Below the pieces are notes generated by a model. It was not told the origin of the DNA, made no database searches, and saw only the letters and a list, made by a program, of their open reading frames with translations. The translations under genes were made by a program, and so were the position numbers. From Gemmatimonadota bacterium (lineage in GTDB: Bacteria; Gemmatimonadota; Gemmatimonadetes; Gemmatimonadales; GWC2-71-9): a stretch of DNA of 6,950 nt. Shown here piece after piece: positions 5,705 to 6,950 of this stretch. How positions within the stretch are numbered: the stretch's first letter is position 1; each line of letters opens with the position of its first letter. The DNA is taken from NCBI GenBank assembly GCA_024640185.1, contig JAHEFN010000127.1, positions 1 through 6,950 of the forward strand, given 5' to 3'.

Positions 5705-6950
5705 TCAGTGCGATGCAGCGGCCGCAGCGGCGATCGCCGCCACCAAGCCGGTACAATGGTCAGGGGTGGGTGCCCCCTCGATGAAGAACGGATCCATGAC
5801 CGTCGATCGCAGCACGACCAACCCCTCCGTCGACCACTCCTCACGACCCACCCCGAGGTCATCGAGCAGGGGGAGCACGATGCCGTCACAGCCGGGGGCG
5901 GTGTGTCGGGTCCGACTCACCCAGTACGCAGGCTCCCGGTCGCCCACCACGGCACTCATCCGACGGTGGATCGCCTCGTTGAGGCGATTGATCTCGTTGA
6001 GGGTGGTCAGCGCGGGATGGGTCACCACCCAACAGACGACGTTGAGGTCGGGTTCGGGAAGTCGGACCGCGCGAAAGGCCCCGAGGGCGCCCTCGACGCC
6101 GAGCGCGGCGTGGAGGCGGCGGGCCCCGGCAGCGGTCCGTTCGAGGAGGTGCCCGTACCCATCGACGGTCAACGGGACCACCCGATGCGAGAGCCAGACG
6201 GCGGCCGCGGCCGCCCCGGGCTTCGAACCCTCCAAGATCCAGCGCCCGATGAACCCCTCACCGCTTTGCCCCGCAGCCGGCGAGAGGTAGGGGGGATCGA
6301 GCGACACCAGGTTGCGGCTGCGCCGATCTCGGACCAGGAAGACCCCGGCCGGGTACGGGATGTAGCCGAGCTTGTGCGGGTCGATGGAGATCGAGTCCGC
6401 CTCGGCCAGGGCGCTGATCCCGGCGACCCACCCATCGCTCGGCCACGAGGTGCCGCTCCGCTCCCGAAGCGCCGGGCCACCGAGTCGGCGACCATCGGTG
6501 GCCCTCGTCAGCGCCGCGGCGTAGCCACCGAAGCAGGCGTCGCCGTGGAGATGGAAGGTCACCCCCAGCGTCGAACCGACTCGGTCGCGGACCGCCACCA
6601 CCTCATCGAGTCGATCGACGGCGCCTTCCTCGGTGGTGCCGAGCACCGAGACCACCGCGGTGATCGGGGTGCGGTGCTCGGCGAGCCCGGTCACGATCTC
6701 CTCGAGCGCCCCGGTGTCCATGCGGGCGTGACGATCGACGGGGACCTCGACCAACCGACGCGACCCGATGCCCAAGGCCCGGACGATCTTCTCCCACGAG
6801 TAATGCGCCGTGCTGGAGACCAGCACCACGCTCGCCGGGAGGGGGTCGGCAAATTCCAGCTCGAGCCGTCGGGTGTAGTCCTGATAGCCGACCGCGGCGA
6901 GTGAGAAGTCCTCGATCGCCTGCTTCGCCGCCACCGCTGGCACCAGACGG
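5705..6950 (-). CDS. Group II PLP-dependent decarboxylase, tyrosine decarboxylase-like (5' truncated)
   Basis: About 414 residues are visible; the frame is open at the window edge, and the GTG near 6943 is internal (R-L precede it). Numbering from that GTG codon, the PLP lysine is K191 in SISIDPHKLGYIPYPAGVFL (184-203). H47 in STAHYSWEK (44-52) should stack on the cofactor ring, and D135 in HLHGDACFGGY (131-141) should hold the pyridine nitrogen. VPVDRHARMDTGALE (67-81), GTTEEGAVD (102-110) and ILEGSKPGAAAAAVW (236-250) match bacterial tyrosine decarboxylases, which convert L-tyrosine to tyramine and CO2. About 220 residues follow K191, as in that family, so roughly 200 N-terminal residues lie outside the window. 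The substrate could also be another aromatic amino acid, aspartate or glutamate. The TGA at 5707-5705 lies 57 nt before FAH, consistent with one operon. The HGDACFGG core differs from the common HVDAAYGG. Confidence 0.9.
   Translation of the reverse strand, partial: RLVPAVAAKQAIEDFSLAAVGYQDYTRRLELEFADPLPASVVLVSSTAHYSWEKIVRALGIGSRRLVEVPVDRHARMDTGALEEIVTGLAEHRTPITAVVSVLGTTEEGAVDRLDEVVAVRDRVGSTLGVTFHLHGDACFGGYAAALTRATDGRRLGGPALRERSGTSWPSDGWVAGISALAEADSISIDPHKLGYIPYPAGVFLVRDRRSRNLVSLDPPYLSPAAGQSGEGFIGRWILEGSKPGAAAAAVWLSHRVVPLTVDGYGHLLERTAAGARRLHAALGVEGALGAFRAVRLPEPDLNVVCWVVTHPALTTLNEINRLNEAIHRRMSAVVGDREPAYWVSRTRHTAPGCDGIVLPLLDDLGVGREEWSTEGLVVLRSTVMDPFFIEGAPTPDHCTGLVAAIAAAAAASH

Noticed and set aside
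5649..5720. Possible promoter between the decarboxylase and FAH (TACTAT on the - strand at 5692-5697)
   Set aside because: The -10 matches four of six positions, but I find no -35-like hexamer at 16-18 bp. The 57-nt gap is equally consistent with an operon without an internal promoter.
4986..6904. Two + strand open frames (4986-6290 and 5708-6904) opposite FAH and the decarboxylase
   Set aside because: They are antisense to well-supported enzyme genes, overlap each other, and have arginine/proline-rich products without domains.

Overview
The window is GC-rich, densely coded bacterial DNA with no sign of mobile elements, CRISPR or rearrangement. The codon use, the lipobox lipoprotein, a tRNA without encoded CCA and a DapL-like aminotransferase suit a GC-rich Gram-negative such as a Gemmatimonadota member. 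That placement is an inference from general style, not from a marker gene.

Layout. The left part (1-2771) reads on the + strand. It holds the 3' end of an unrecognised gene, a BtuF-like substrate-binding lipoprotein coupled to it by an ATGA overlap, a tRNA-Ser(GCU) gene with a candidate promoter, a strong hairpin plus T-run, and gltX (glutamyl-tRNA synthetase). The right part (2790-6950) reads on the - strand and meets gltX convergently across only 18 bp. In transcription order it carries a 5'-truncated group II PLP decarboxylase resembling tyrosine decarboxylase, a 207-aa FAH-family hydrolase, a 402-aa DapL-like class I/II aminotransferase, a 197-aa exported or anchored protein of unknown function, and a 147-aa protein of unknown function.

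How the genes work together. On the - strand, FAH, the aminotransferase, the 197-aa gene and the 147-aa gene are chained by three successive 4-nt NTGA stop/start overlaps. The decarboxylase ends 57 nt upstream with no visible terminator. The five genes therefore look like one transcription unit, combining two PLP enzymes of amino-acid metabolism and a keto-acid-type hydrolase with two unknown proteins. Whether they form one pathway cannot be decided from the sequence. On the + strand, the tRNA and gltX are translation genes; the lipoprotein probably serves cobalamin, haem or iron-chelate uptake, but no permease or ATPase gene is visible.

I see no clearly new system here. The most unexplored part is the pair of unknown genes at the end of the - strand operon. 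No stretch longer than 300 bases lacks a gene.
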